Shown one piece after another: positions 12,849 through 20,439 of a DNA stretch of 64,000 nt (its first letter is position 1; each line of letters opens with the position of its first letter). A program made the translations under genes and the position numbers. A model generated the notes under the pieces. The model made no database searches. It worked only from the letters and a program-made list of their open reading frames with translations, and was not told the origin of the DNA. The stretch is from Isoptericola peretonis (GTDB lineage Bacteria > Actinomycetota > Actinomycetes > Actinomycetales > Cellulomonadaceae): positions 124,001-188,000 of the forward strand of contig JALQCY010000006.1 in NCBI GenBank assembly GCA_023241745.1, read 5' to 3'.

Positions 12849-13862
12849 TCAGCCCGCCGCGCGCCACTCCTCGACGGCGGCCACGTGCCGCGCGACGTGC
12901 TCGGGCGGCAGGAACGAACCCCGGAACGACGCCGCCGCGAGGTCGGCGCGCCGGTCGCGCGACAGGCCGAAGGCCGCCGTGACGGCGTCGTCCACCTCGT
13001 CGACGTAGCCGCCGAAGTACGACGGGTCGTCGGAGTTCAGCGACACGTTCAGGCCCGCGGCGAGCATCGCCGGCAGCGGGTGCTGCGCGAGGGACGGGAC
13101 GGCGCGCAGCCGCACGTTGGAGACCGGGCAGACCGTGAGCGGCACCTGGTCGCGCACGAGCCGGGCGACCACGTCGGCGTCCTCGAGCGCGCGGATGCCG
13201 TGGTCCACCCGCTCCGCGCCCAGCACGTCCAGCGCCTCGGTGACGTGCCAGGCCGGGCCCTCCTCCGCCGCGTGCGCCGTGCGGCGCAGGCCGTGGGCGG
13301 CTGCCTTCGCGAACGCCGGAGCGAACGGGGCGGCCGCGAACCCGACCTCGGTCGAGGCGAGGCCGACGCCCGCGACGGGCGCGCCCAGCGCCAGCAGGTC
13401 GTCGAGGAGCTCCTCCGCCTCGGTCGCCGGCCGGTGGCGCAGGAACGCCGCGATCATCAGCCCGGAGACGCCGAGCTCCGCCTCACCGTCCGCCAGGCCG
13501 CGCGCCACCCCGGCCACGACGTCCTCGAGCGGGACGCCGCGCGCCACGTGCGTCTGCAGGTCGACCATGAGCTCCGCGTGCCGCACGCCACCGGCGGCGG
13601 CCCTGCGCAGGTACGCCATCGTCAGGTCGGCGAAGTCGTCCGCGGTGCGCAGCACCTGCGACGTCGCGTGGTACAGGTCGAGGAACGACTGCAGGTCGGT
13701 GAACGCGTAGGCCGCACGCAGCGCGACCGGGTCCGCGAACGGCAGGGAGACCTCGTTCCGCTCGGCGAGCGTGAACGCCAGCTCGGGCTCGAGGGTGCCC
13801 TCCAGGTGCAGGTGGAGCTCGGCACGCGGCGGACGGGCAGAGGTCGGGGCGGGACGCGTCAT
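12849..13862 (-). CDS. Adenosine deaminase family protein, probably adenine deaminase type
   Basis: Metal-dependent amidohydrolase of 337 residues that deaminates adenosine or adenine in purine salvage. The zinc ligands H17 and H19 lie in ELHLHLEGTLEPEL. Later blocks are RRTAHAAEEG, VDHGIRA and the metal-binding S277-D278-D279 in LNSDDPSYFGGY. The TLEPEL and SDDPxYFGGY forms resemble the eukaryotic-type adenine deaminases (Aah1 group) more than classical adenosine deaminase, so the substrate could be adenine; that is inference from motif memory. The ATG at 13862 is 7 bases after a TACCCT box. It lies 9 bases from the stop of the convergent tetR gene. Confidence 0.85.
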   Translation of the reverse strand: MTRPAPTSARPPRAELHLHLEGTLEPELAFTLAERNEVSLPFADPVALRAAYAFTDLQSFLDLYHATSQVLRTADDFADLTMAYLRRAAAGGVRHAELMVDLQTHVARGVPLEDVVAGVARGLADGEAELGVSGLMIAAFLRHRPATEAEELLDDLLALGAPVAGVGLASTEVGFAAAPFAPAFAKAAAHGLRRTAHAAEEGPAWHVTEALDVLGAERVDHGIRALEDADVVARLVRDQVPLTVCPVSNVRLRAVPSLAQHPLPAMLAAGLNVSLNSDDPSYFGGYVDEVDDAVTAAFGLSRDRRADLAAASFRGSFLPPEHVARHVAAVEEWRAAG

Positions 13863-13869
13863 GTCCCGC

Positions 13870-13875
13870 AGGGTA
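13870..13875 (-). promoter_or_regulatory. Probable leaderless -10 box for the deaminase gene
   Basis: TACCCT on the minus strand, 7 bases before the ATG at 13862, with no ribosome-binding site between. Confidence 0.55.
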
Positions 13876-13933
13876 CGTGCCGCGCCCGGCCCGACCGTCA
13901 CCCGGGGGGACGGTCGGGCCGGGCGGCGCCGGC

Positions 13934-15619
13934 TCAGGCCTCGACGACCACGGGAACGATCATCGGGCGGCGGCGCAGGCGCCGGTTGACCCACTGCCCG
14001 ATGACGCGGCGCATCACCTGCTGCAGCTGGTAGGTGTCGGTGGCCCCGCCGGCGATGGCGTTCTCGAGCGCGGCGACGACGTCCGGCTGGACCTCCTCGA
14101 AGACCGCGTTGTCCTCCGCCATGCCGCGCGCGAGGATCTGCGGGCCGGCGAGCACCTTGCCGGTGGCGGTGTCGACGACGGCGAAGACGGAGACGAAGCC
14201 CTCCTCGGCGAGGGTGCGCCGGTCCTTGAGCTCGTTCTCCGTGACGGCGCCGACGGTCGAGCCGTCGACGAAGACGTAGCCGCACGGCACCGCGCCGACG
14301 ACCGAGGCCTTGCCGTCCACCAGGTCGACGACCACGCCGTCCTCGGCGAGCACCACGCGGTCGGCGGGCACGCCCGTCCGGACCGCGAGCGCCCCGTTGG
14401 CCACGAGGTGACGCACCTCGCCGTGCACCGGCATGACGTTCTTCGGCTTGAGCACGTTGTAGCAGTACAGGAGCTCGCCGGCGCTCGCGTGCCCCGAGAC
14501 GTGCACCTTCGCGTTGCCGGAGTGCACGACGCGGGCGCCGAGCCGGGTGAGCCCGTTGATGACCCGGAACACGGAGTTCTCGTTGCCCGGGATGAGGGAC
14601 GACGCGAGGATCACCGTGTCGCCGTGGCCGACCTGGACCTTGTGGTCGCCGTTCGCCATCCGGCTGAGGGCCGCCATCGGCTCGCCCTGCGAGCCGGTGG
14701 ACATGTAGACGATGCGGTCGTCGGGCAGGCTCGCCGCCTGCTTGAGCTCGACGAGGACGCCCGGCGGCACGTCGAGGTAGCCGAGCTCGGCGGCGATGCC
14801 CATGTTGCGGACCATGGAGCGGCCGACGAGGGCGACCTTGCGGCCGTGCGCGTGGGCGGCGTTGAGCACCTGCTGCACGCGGTGCACGTGCGAGGAGAAC
14901 GACGCCACGACGATCCGCTTCTCCGCCTGCGCGAAGACGCTGTCGAGCACGGGGCCGATCTCGACCTCGTTGGTCACGAACCCGGGCACCTCGGCGTTGG
15001 TGGAGTCGACCATGAACAGGTCGACGCCCTTCTCTCCCAGGCGCGCGAAGGCGCGCAGGTCGGTGACGCGGCCGTCGAGCGGCAGCTGGTCCATCTTGAA
15101 GTCGCCGGTGTGCAGCACGGTGCCGGCGCCGGTGGTCACGGCCACGGCGAGCGCGTCCGGGATGGAGTGGTTGACCGCGACGAACTCGCAGTCGAACACG
15201 CCGAAGCGCGCGGTCTCGCCCTCGGCCACCACGCGCAGCACCGGCTTGATGCGATGCTCCTTGAGCTTGGCCTCGACGAACGCGAGCGTGAGCCGCGAGC
15301 CGACGAGCGGGATGTCCCGGCGCAGGCGCAGCAGGTAGGGCACGGCGCCGATGTGGTCCTCGTGCCCGTGGGTGAGGACGATCGCCTCGATGTCGTCGAG
15401 CCGGTCCTTGATGTACTCGAAGTCCGGCAGGATCAGGTCCACGCCGGGCTGGTGGTCCTCGGGGAACAGGACGCCGCAGTCGATGACCAGCAGGCGCCCC
15501 TCGTACTCGAGGACCGCCATGTTGCGGCCCACCTCGCCCAGGCCGCCGAGGGCCACGATGCGCAGCCCCTTCGACGGCAGGGCGGGGGGCAGGGGAAGTT
15601 CGGGGTGAGGGTGGCTCAC
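13934..15619 (-). CDS. rnj: Ribonuclease J
   Basis: Beta-lactamase/beta-CASP nuclease of 561 residues with endo- and 5'-exonuclease activity in mRNA decay and rRNA maturation. The zinc motif is H84-G-H86-E-D88-H89. Downstream blocks include HTGDFKMDQ, FMVDSTNAE (beta-CASP), STGSQGEPMAAL, HVSGHASAGE and MPVHGEVRHL. The length matches bacterial RNase J. The GTG at 15619 is preceded by GGAGG at a good distance. It is 22 bases downstream of dapA on the same strand; dapA-rnj adjacency is a conserved actinobacterial arrangement. Confidence 0.96.
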   Translation of the reverse strand: MSHPHPELPLPPALPSKGLRIVALGGLGEVGRNMAVLEYEGRLLVIDCGVLFPEDHQPGVDLILPDFEYIKDRLDDIEAIVLTHGHEDHIGAVPYLLRLRRDIPLVGSRLTLAFVEAKLKEHRIKPVLRVVAEGETARFGVFDCEFVAVNHSIPDALAVAVTTGAGTVLHTGDFKMDQLPLDGRVTDLRAFARLGEKGVDLFMVDSTNAEVPGFVTNEVEIGPVLDSVFAQAEKRIVVASFSSHVHRVQQVLNAAHAHGRKVALVGRSMVRNMGIAAELGYLDVPPGVLVELKQAASLPDDRIVYMSTGSQGEPMAALSRMANGDHKVQVGHGDTVILASSLIPGNENSVFRVINGLTRLGARVVHSGNAKVHVSGHASAGELLYCYNVLKPKNVMPVHGEVRHLVANGALAVRTGVPADRVVLAEDGVVVDLVDGKASVVGAVPCGYVFVDGSTVGAVTENELKDRRTLAEEGFVSVFAVVDTATGKVLAGPQILARGMAEDNAVFEEVQPDVVAALENAIAGGATDTYQLQQVMRRVIGQWVNRRLRRRPMIVPVVVEA

Positions 15620-15641
15620 GGGGCCTCCAGGCCGGTAGGTC

Positions 15642-16580
15642 TTACGGAAGAGTGGTGGCGCCCGCACGGACGCCGTCGTCGAGGTAGCCCGCCGTCGCGA
15701 GGGCGTCGCGCACCAGCGCGACGTCGTCCTCGGTGGCGGACACGTTGGGGAGGCGCAGCTCACGGTTGTCCAGGACGCCGAGCGCCTCGAGCGCCGCCTT
15801 GGCCATCACGGCCTGCGCGCCGGCGCCGTTCAGCGCCTCGATCACGGGAAGGGTCGGCAGGAACGCCTCGAGCGCCCCCGCCGTGTCGCCCGCGTCCCAG
15901 CGCCGCACGACCTCGGCGAACGCGCCGCCCACGACGTGCGCCGACACCGAGACGATGCCGGCGCCGCCGACGGACAGGAACGGCAGCAGCACGCTGTCGT
16001 CGCCCGAGTACCAGGCGAGCCCGGTCTCGGCGCGCAGGCGCGCGGCCGCGGCCACGTCGCCGGTCGCGTCCTTCGTGGCGACGACCTGCGGGTGCCGCGC
16101 GATGCGCTCGTAGGTGGACGCGGCGATCCGCACGCACGTGCGGCCGGGCACGTCGTACAGCATGACGGGGAGCTCGGTGGCGTCCGTCACCGTCGCGAAG
16201 TGCCGGTACAGGCCCTCCTGCGTGGGCCGCGAGTAGTACGGCGACACGACGAGCAGCCCGTGCGCGCCGGCCTCCGCCGCCTGCTCGGCCATGCGCACCG
16301 CGTGCACGGTGTCGTTCGACCCCGCGCCCGCGAGCACGAACGCCCGGTCGCCCACGGCGTCCACGACGGCGCGCACGAGGTCCGCCTTCTCGGGGGCGTG
16401 CGTCGTCGGCGACTCGCCGGTGGTGCCCGACAGCACGAGGCCGTCGTTGCCGTCGTCCACCAGCCGCTTCGCCACGCGCACCGCCGCGTCGAGATCCAGG
16501 TCTCCGGACGGCGTCATGGGCGTGACCATCGCGGTGAGGACAGCGCCGAACGGGCGCGCGGCGGTGGGGGCGAGCGTCAT
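15642..16580 (-). CDS. dapA: 4-hydroxy-tetrahydrodipicolinate synthase
   Basis: First committed enzyme of the diaminopimelate/lysine pathway, condensing pyruvate with aspartate semialdehyde. The 312-residue TIM barrel carries the Schiff-base Lys170 in VVATKDATGD, Tyr142 in LYDVPGRTC and Thr54 in SGTTGES, the usual catalytic set. It starts at ATG 16580, 7 bases after a TACGGT box and without a Shine-Dalgarno sequence. It is followed by rnj. dapB is elsewhere in the window (25731-26504), so the pathway genes are split. Confidence 0.96.
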   Translation of the reverse strand: MTLAPTAARPFGAVLTAMVTPMTPSGDLDLDAAVRVAKRLVDDGNDGLVLSGTTGESPTTHAPEKADLVRAVVDAVGDRAFVLAGAGSNDTVHAVRMAEQAAEAGAHGLLVVSPYYSRPTQEGLYRHFATVTDATELPVMLYDVPGRTCVRIAASTYERIARHPQVVATKDATGDVAAAARLRAETGLAWYSGDDSVLLPFLSVGGAGIVSVSAHVVGGAFAEVVRRWDAGDTAGALEAFLPTLPVIEALNGAGAQAVMAKAALEALGVLDNRELRLPNVSATEDDVALVRDALATAGYLDDGVRAGATTLP

Positions 16581-16587
16581 GGGGTCA

Positions 16588-16593
16588 ACCGTA
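16588..16593 (-). promoter_or_regulatory. Probable leaderless -10 box for dapA-rnj
   Basis: TACGGT on the minus strand, 7 bases before the dapA ATG. Confidence 0.55.
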
Positions 16594-16623
16594 CCGGGCG
16601 CGACCGTCCCGGACGGACGGAGC

Positions 16624-17148
16624 TCACCCGTCGAGCAGCGGCTCCACCTGGTGCGCGACGCCTCCCGGTTCCGCGTCGGCGTCGACGCGGACGACGCCGG
16701 GCAGGTCCGCCACCCGCCGCAGACCCTCGTCGTAGGCGTCCAGGACGGCGGGGTCGAGGCCCTGCCGGTGCGTCGCGACGTCGTGCGCGACGCGCCGCGC
16801 CCGGGTCTCCGGCGTCGCCACCAGCAGCACGTGGGCGAAGCGCGCTCCCGCGCCGGCCGCGGAGCGCTCGAAGCGCACGACCTGGTCCGGCCGCGCCACG
16901 AGCTGCGGGACGACGACGTCGGCGCCCGAGCGCAGGTGGGAGCGCGCCATGTCAAGGGCGAGGCGACGGGCCGGCTCCGCGGTGTCGGCCGGGTCGCCGG
17001 AGATCAGGGCGCGCACGACGTCGACGTCGAGCACGAGCGTGCCCGCCCGCAGCGCCGCGAGCGCCGCCGCGACGGTCGACTTGCCGACGCCCGGCAGCCC
17101 GTTGAGCAGCAGCAGCGTCGTCCCGGAACGGCGTCTTCCCTCGCCCAT
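16624..17148 (-). CDS. P-loop AAA family kinase-like protein
   Basis: A 174-residue P-loop NTPase resembling small-molecule kinases of the AAA_33/zeta-like group. Walker A is NGLPGVGKST (about residues 16-25). An Asp-rich LVLDVDVVRALISGD segment follows, and an Arg-rich lid, PETRARRVAHD, is near residue 118. The substrate cannot be named. The ATG at 17148 lies 6 bases after TACGAT, a leaderless arrangement. It is divergent from an aldehyde dehydrogenase gene, and no operon partner is evident. Confidence 0.8.
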   Translation of the reverse strand: MGEGRRRSGTTLLLLNGLPGVGKSTVAAALAALRAGTLVLDVDVVRALISGDPADTAEPARRLALDMARSHLRSGADVVVPQLVARPDQVVRFERSAAGAGARFAHVLLVATPETRARRVAHDVATHRQGLDPAVLDAYDEGLRRVADLPGVVRVDADAEPGGVAHQVEPLLDG

Positions 17149-17154
17149 CCGCCG

Positions 17155-17160
17155 ATCGTA
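17155..17160 (-). promoter_or_regulatory. Probable leaderless -10 box for the P-loop kinase gene
   Basis: TACGAT on the minus strand, 6 bases before the ATG at 17148. Confidence 0.55.
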
Positions 17161-17214
17161 CGGAGCACGCCCGGGCCCGGGCGCCCGTGCCGAGCGGGCG
17201 GACGGCGCCCTGTG

Positions 17215-17220
17215 CATACT
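17215..17220 (+). promoter_or_regulatory. Probable leaderless -10 box for the aldehyde dehydrogenase gene
   Basis: CATACT on the plus strand, 7 bases before the ATG at 17228. It matches TATAAT at four positions. A run of G between the two could also act as a weak ribosome-binding site. Confidence 0.45.
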
Positions 17221-17227
17221 CGGGGGC

Positions 17228-18694
17228 ATGAGCTCGCTGTCCCCCGCGCTCGTCGCCCATCTGCCGACCGGCATGCTCGCCGACGGCCAGTGGACCGCGG
17301 CCACGGGCGGGCGCACCTTCGAGGTGACGGACCCTGCCCGGGGCGAGGTGCTGTTCGACGTCGCCGACGCCTCCCCCGAGGACGGCCGCCGCGCCCTCGG
17401 GTCCGCGGCGGCCGCCGCCCCGGCCTGGCGCGCCGTCGCGCCGCGCGAGCGGTCCGAGCTGCTGCGCGCCGTGTACGAGCGGATCGTCGCGCGCGCCGAC
17501 GCCTTCGCCTCCCTCATCACTGCCGAGTGCGGCAAGCCGCTCGCCGAGGCACGGGCCGAGGTGCTGTACGGGGCGGACTTCCTGCGCTGGTACGCCGAGC
17601 AGGCCGTGCGGGCCGACGGCCTGGTGCGCACCGCCCCCGCCGGGGCGAACCGGCAGCTCGTGCACCGGCGCCCCGTCGGTCCGGCGCTGCTCATCACGCC
17701 CTGGAACTTCCCGATCGCGATGGCGACCCGCAAGATCGGCCCGGCCCTCGCCGCGGGCTGCACGGTGGTGATCAAGCCGGCCCACCAGACGCCGCTCACG
17801 ACGATGCTCGTGGCGGAGGTGATCCGCTCCGAGCTCGCGGAGCGGGAGCTCCCGTCGGGCGTCGTGAACGTGGTGCCGACCGCGGGCTCGTCGGACCTGG
17901 TGGCGCCGCTCCTGACGGACGACCGGCTGCGCAAGCTGTCCTTCACCGGCTCGACGGCCGTGGGGCGCACCCTCCTGCAGCAGTCGGCCGACCTGGTGCT
18001 CCGGACGTCGATGGAGCTGGGCGGCAACGCACCGTTCGTCGTCTTCGCCGACGCGGACCTCGACGCCGCCGTCGAGGGCGCCACGGTGGCCAAGCTGCGC
18101 AACGCCGGCCAGTCCTGCGTGGCGGCCAACCGCTTCCTGGTGCACGACTCGGTGGCGCGGGAGTTCGCGCAGCGGCTCGCCGACCGGTTCGCCTCCCTGC
18201 GCGTCGGCCCCGGCGACCAGGACGGCGTCGACGTCGGCCCGCTCATCGACGCGAAGGCCGTCACGAAGGTGGCCGAGCTCGTGGACGACGCCACCGACCG
18301 CGGCGCGCAGGTGCTCACCGGCGGCGGGCGCCCCGACGGGCCGGGCACCTTCTTCGAGCCGACGGTGCTCGCCGGCGTCGGCGCCGACGCGCGCGCCGTG
18401 TGCGAGGAGATCTTCGGCCCCGTGGCCCCCGTCGTCGCGTTCGGCGACGACGACGAGGCGTTCGACCTCGCCAACGACACCGAGTACGGGCTGGCCGCCT
18501 ACGCGTACACCACCTCGCTCGACCGCGCCCTGCGCGTCGGCGCCGAGATCGACGCCGGGATGATCGGCATCAACCGCGGCATGGTGTCGGACGCGAGCGC
18601 ACCGTTCGGCGGGATGAAGCAGTCGGGCCTGGGCCGCGAGGGCGGCGAGGCGGGCCTCGAGGAGTTCCTCGAGACCGTGTACGTGGCCCTCTGA
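17228..18694 (+). CDS. gabD: NAD(P)-dependent aldehyde dehydrogenase, succinate-semialdehyde type
   Basis: Aldehyde dehydrogenase of 488 residues. Catalytic Cys297 is in NAGQSCVAANRF and general-base Glu263 in MELGGNAP. The Rossmann cofactor region includes PWNFPIAMATRKIGPALAAG and FTGSTAVGR. The MELGGNAPF and GQSCVAANR forms are typical of succinate-semialdehyde dehydrogenases, which oxidise succinate semialdehyde from GABA breakdown to succinate. No GABA transaminase is nearby, so substrate and physiological role are inferred from family resemblance only. It is monocistronic and divergent from the P-loop kinase gene. Confidence 0.88.
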   Translation: MSSLSPALVAHLPTGMLADGQWTAATGGRTFEVTDPARGEVLFDVADASPEDGRRALGSAAAAAPAWRAVAPRERSELLRAVYERIVARADAFASLITAECGKPLAEARAEVLYGADFLRWYAEQAVRADGLVRTAPAGANRQLVHRRPVGPALLITPWNFPIAMATRKIGPALAAGCTVVIKPAHQTPLTTMLVAEVIRSELAERELPSGVVNVVPTAGSSDLVAPLLTDDRLRKLSFTGSTAVGRTLLQQSADLVLRTSMELGGNAPFVVFADADLDAAVEGATVAKLRNAGQSCVAANRFLVHDSVAREFAQRLADRFASLRVGPGDQDGVDVGPLIDAKAVTKVAELVDDATDRGAQVLTGGGRPDGPGTFFEPTVLAGVGADARAVCEEIFGPVAPVVAFGDDDEAFDLANDTEYGLAAYAYTTSLDRALRVGAEIDAGMIGINRGMVSDASAPFGGMKQSGLGREGGEAGLEEFLETVYVAL

Positions 18695-18775
18695 GCCACC
18701 GGCACCAGCGGCCGCCCACGGCGTCCCGCCGCACCCGTTTTCACCGTGCCCGGGAGGCCGTGGTTTCCTACCGGC

Positions 18776-19486
18776 GTGACAGGAGCAGAGGGGCGCGACC
18801 CCGCGGTGCGGTCCGCCGTCCGGCAGGGGGTCAGCGTGGCGGTCGCCACCGGGCTGTACGGGGTCTCGTTCGGGGCACTGTCGGTCGTGGCCGGCGTGAG
18901 CGTGCCGCAGACCATGGCCCTGAGCCTGCTCCTCTTCTCCGGCGGGTCGCAGTTCGCCCTCATCGGCGTCGTCGCCGCGGGCGGCTCCCCCGTCGCCGCC
19001 GTGGCCACCTCGACCCTGCTCGGCGTGCGCAACGCGCTGTACGGCGCCGTCGTCGCCCCGCTGCTCGGGGTGCGGGGCTGGCGCCGGCTGGCGGCCGCGC
19101 ACCTCACGATCGACGAGTCGACCGCCGTGGCCGTGGGCCAGCGCGAGCCGGCCGCCACCCGGGCCGGGTTCTGGGTCACGGGCGCCGGCGTCTTCGTGCT
19201 GTGGAACGCGTTCACCCTGCTGGGCGCGCTGGCGGGCGACGCGCTGGGCGACCCGCGCGCCTGGGGGCTCGACGCCGCCGCCGGCGCCGCGTTCCTCGCC
19301 CTGGTGTGGCCGCGGCTGGCGGCCCGCCGCGCGCAGGTCGTGGCGGCGCTGGCCGTGGCCGTGACCGCGGCGCTGATCCCCGTGGTCCCCGCCGGGGTGC
19401 CCGTGCTGGCGGCCGCCGCCGTGGCGATCGTCGCGGGGCTGGTGGCGACGCCGCGCGCCGGCGCCGGGACGGGGGCGGCGGCATGA
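18776..19486 (+). CDS. azlC: AzlC-family branched-chain amino acid exporter, large subunit
   Basis: Large subunit of a two-component AzlCD permease, which exports branched-chain amino acids (BrnFE in corynebacteria). About 236 residues with seven or so hydrophobic helices. Family motifs include GLYGVSFGAL near the N-terminus, LLLFSGGSQFALIGV and LLGVRNALYG. I placed the start at the GTG at 18776, but an in-frame GTG at 18746 would add 10 residues; neither has a clear ribosome-binding site. Its TGA overlaps the ATG of azlD by four bases, so the two subunits are translationally coupled. Confidence 0.88.
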   Translation: MTGAEGRDPAVRSAVRQGVSVAVATGLYGVSFGALSVVAGVSVPQTMALSLLLFSGGSQFALIGVVAAGGSPVAAVATSTLLGVRNALYGAVVAPLLGVRGWRRLAAAHLTIDESTAVAVGQREPAATRAGFWVTGAGVFVLWNAFTLLGALAGDALGDPRAWGLDAAAGAAFLALVWPRLAARRAQVVAALAVAVTAALIPVVPAGVPVLAAAAVAIVAGLVATPRAGAGTGAAA

Positions 19487-19803
19487 CCACCACCGTGCTG
19501 TGGGCCACCGTGCTCGTCGCGTCCCTGCTCAGCCTCGCCCTCAAGCTCGCCGGGCACCTCATCCCCCAGCACTGGCTCGCCACCGAGCGGGTGCAGCGCA
19601 CCTCCACCCTCGTCACGGTGGCGCTGCTGGTCTCGCTGGTGGTCGTGCAGACGTTCGCGGACGGGCAGGCGCTCGTCGTCGACGCCCGCGTGCCGGCGCT
19701 CGCCGTCGCCGCGATCGCCCTCGCGCTGCGTGCGCCGTTCATCGTGGTGGTCCTCCTCGCCGCCGCCACCGCGGCCGGGCTGCGCGCCCTCGGCTGGGGC
19801 TGA
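19483..19803 (+). CDS. azlD: AzlD-family branched-chain amino acid exporter, small subunit
   Basis: Small subunit of the AzlCD exporter: 106 residues with about four membrane helices and little else. It begins inside the azlC stop (ATGA), as is usual for this pair. The identification rests on size, hydrophobicity and position after azlC; the AzlD family is poorly conserved in sequence. Confidence 0.85.
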   Translation: MTTTVLWATVLVASLLSLALKLAGHLIPQHWLATERVQRTSTLVTVALLVSLVVVQTFADGQALVVDARVPALAVAAIALALRAPFIVVVLLAAATAAGLRALGWG

Positions 19804-19816
19804 CTCCCGCACTCAC

Positions 19817-19822
19817 TAGGGT
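19817..19822 (+). promoter_or_regulatory. Probable leaderless -10 box for the GNAT gene
   Basis: TAGGGT, 6 bases before the ATG at 19829, with no ribosome-binding site. Confidence 0.6.
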
Positions 19823-19828
19823 GGCCGG

Positions 19829-20338
19829 ATGGCACTCTTCCGCGAGGCGGCCGACGTCTCGGTCCGACCGGCCGTCCCCGGCGACGAGGACGCGGTCACC
19901 CGTGTCCAGGTGTCGGCCTGGCGCGCGACCCACGAGGTGGCGCTGGGCGACGGCGTCGTCGACGCGCTCGACACCGGCACGATGCGCGAGCGGTGGGCCC
20001 AGGCCATCTCGGCGCCGCCGGGCCCGGGCTTCGCCGTGTTCGTCGCGCTCGACGGTCCGGAGGTCGTCGGCTTCGCCGCCGTCTCTCCCGGCAGGCTGGT
20101 CGCGCTCGAGGTGGAGCCGCGCCACCAGCGCGGCGGTCACGGCTCGCGGCTGCTGTCCGCCGCCGTGGACCGGCTCCGGGAGGACGGCGCCGAGGAGGTC
20201 ACCACCTGGGTGCTCGACGACGACGCGGCCCGCGAGCGGTTCCTCTCCTCCGCCGGGCTCGGGCCGGACGGCACCGAGCGCACCCTCGCGACGGGCGTGC
20301 GGGACGTCGTCGAGCGCCGCTGGTCCGCCGCGATCTGA
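19829..20338 (+). CDS. GNAT-family N-acetyltransferase
   Basis: A 169-residue GCN5-related acetyltransferase with one GNAT domain. The opening VRPAVPGDEDAVTRVQVSAW is a standard GNAT N-terminus. The acetyl-CoA loop is seen as EVEPRHQRGGHGSRLL (about residues 95-110), matching the Q/RxxGxG/A pattern, and a terminal strand TTWVLDDDAARERFLSSAG follows. The acceptor cannot be inferred. The start is set by the TAGGGT box 6 bases upstream. It stands alone between azlD and the GH3 gene. Confidence 0.88.
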   Translation: MALFREAADVSVRPAVPGDEDAVTRVQVSAWRATHEVALGDGVVDALDTGTMRERWAQAISAPPGPGFAVFVALDGPEVVGFAAVSPGRLVALEVEPRHQRGGHGSRLLSAAVDRLREDGAEEVTTWVLDDDAARERFLSSAGLGPDGTERTLATGVRDVVERRWSAAI

Positions 20339-20372
20339 CGTTCCGTCGCGGGCGCGCCCAGACCGACCGTTT

Positions 20373-20388
20373 CCTACCGCACGGTAGG
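20373..20388. promoter_or_regulatory. TetR-type operator upstream of the GH3 beta-glucosidase gene
   Basis: Perfect palindrome CCTACCGCACGGTAGG, two 7-bp arms with a 2-bp centre. It ends 8 bases before a TAGGCT hexamer (20397-20402) that could be the -10 box, so a bound protein would cover the -35 region. The likely ligand is the TetR protein encoded just downstream of the GH3 gene, but this is inferred. Confidence 0.7.
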
Positions 20389-20439
20389 TTTCTTGCTAGG
20401 CTGCTCGGGACGTCCCGTCGCCGACCCCTGGAGCGCCCC

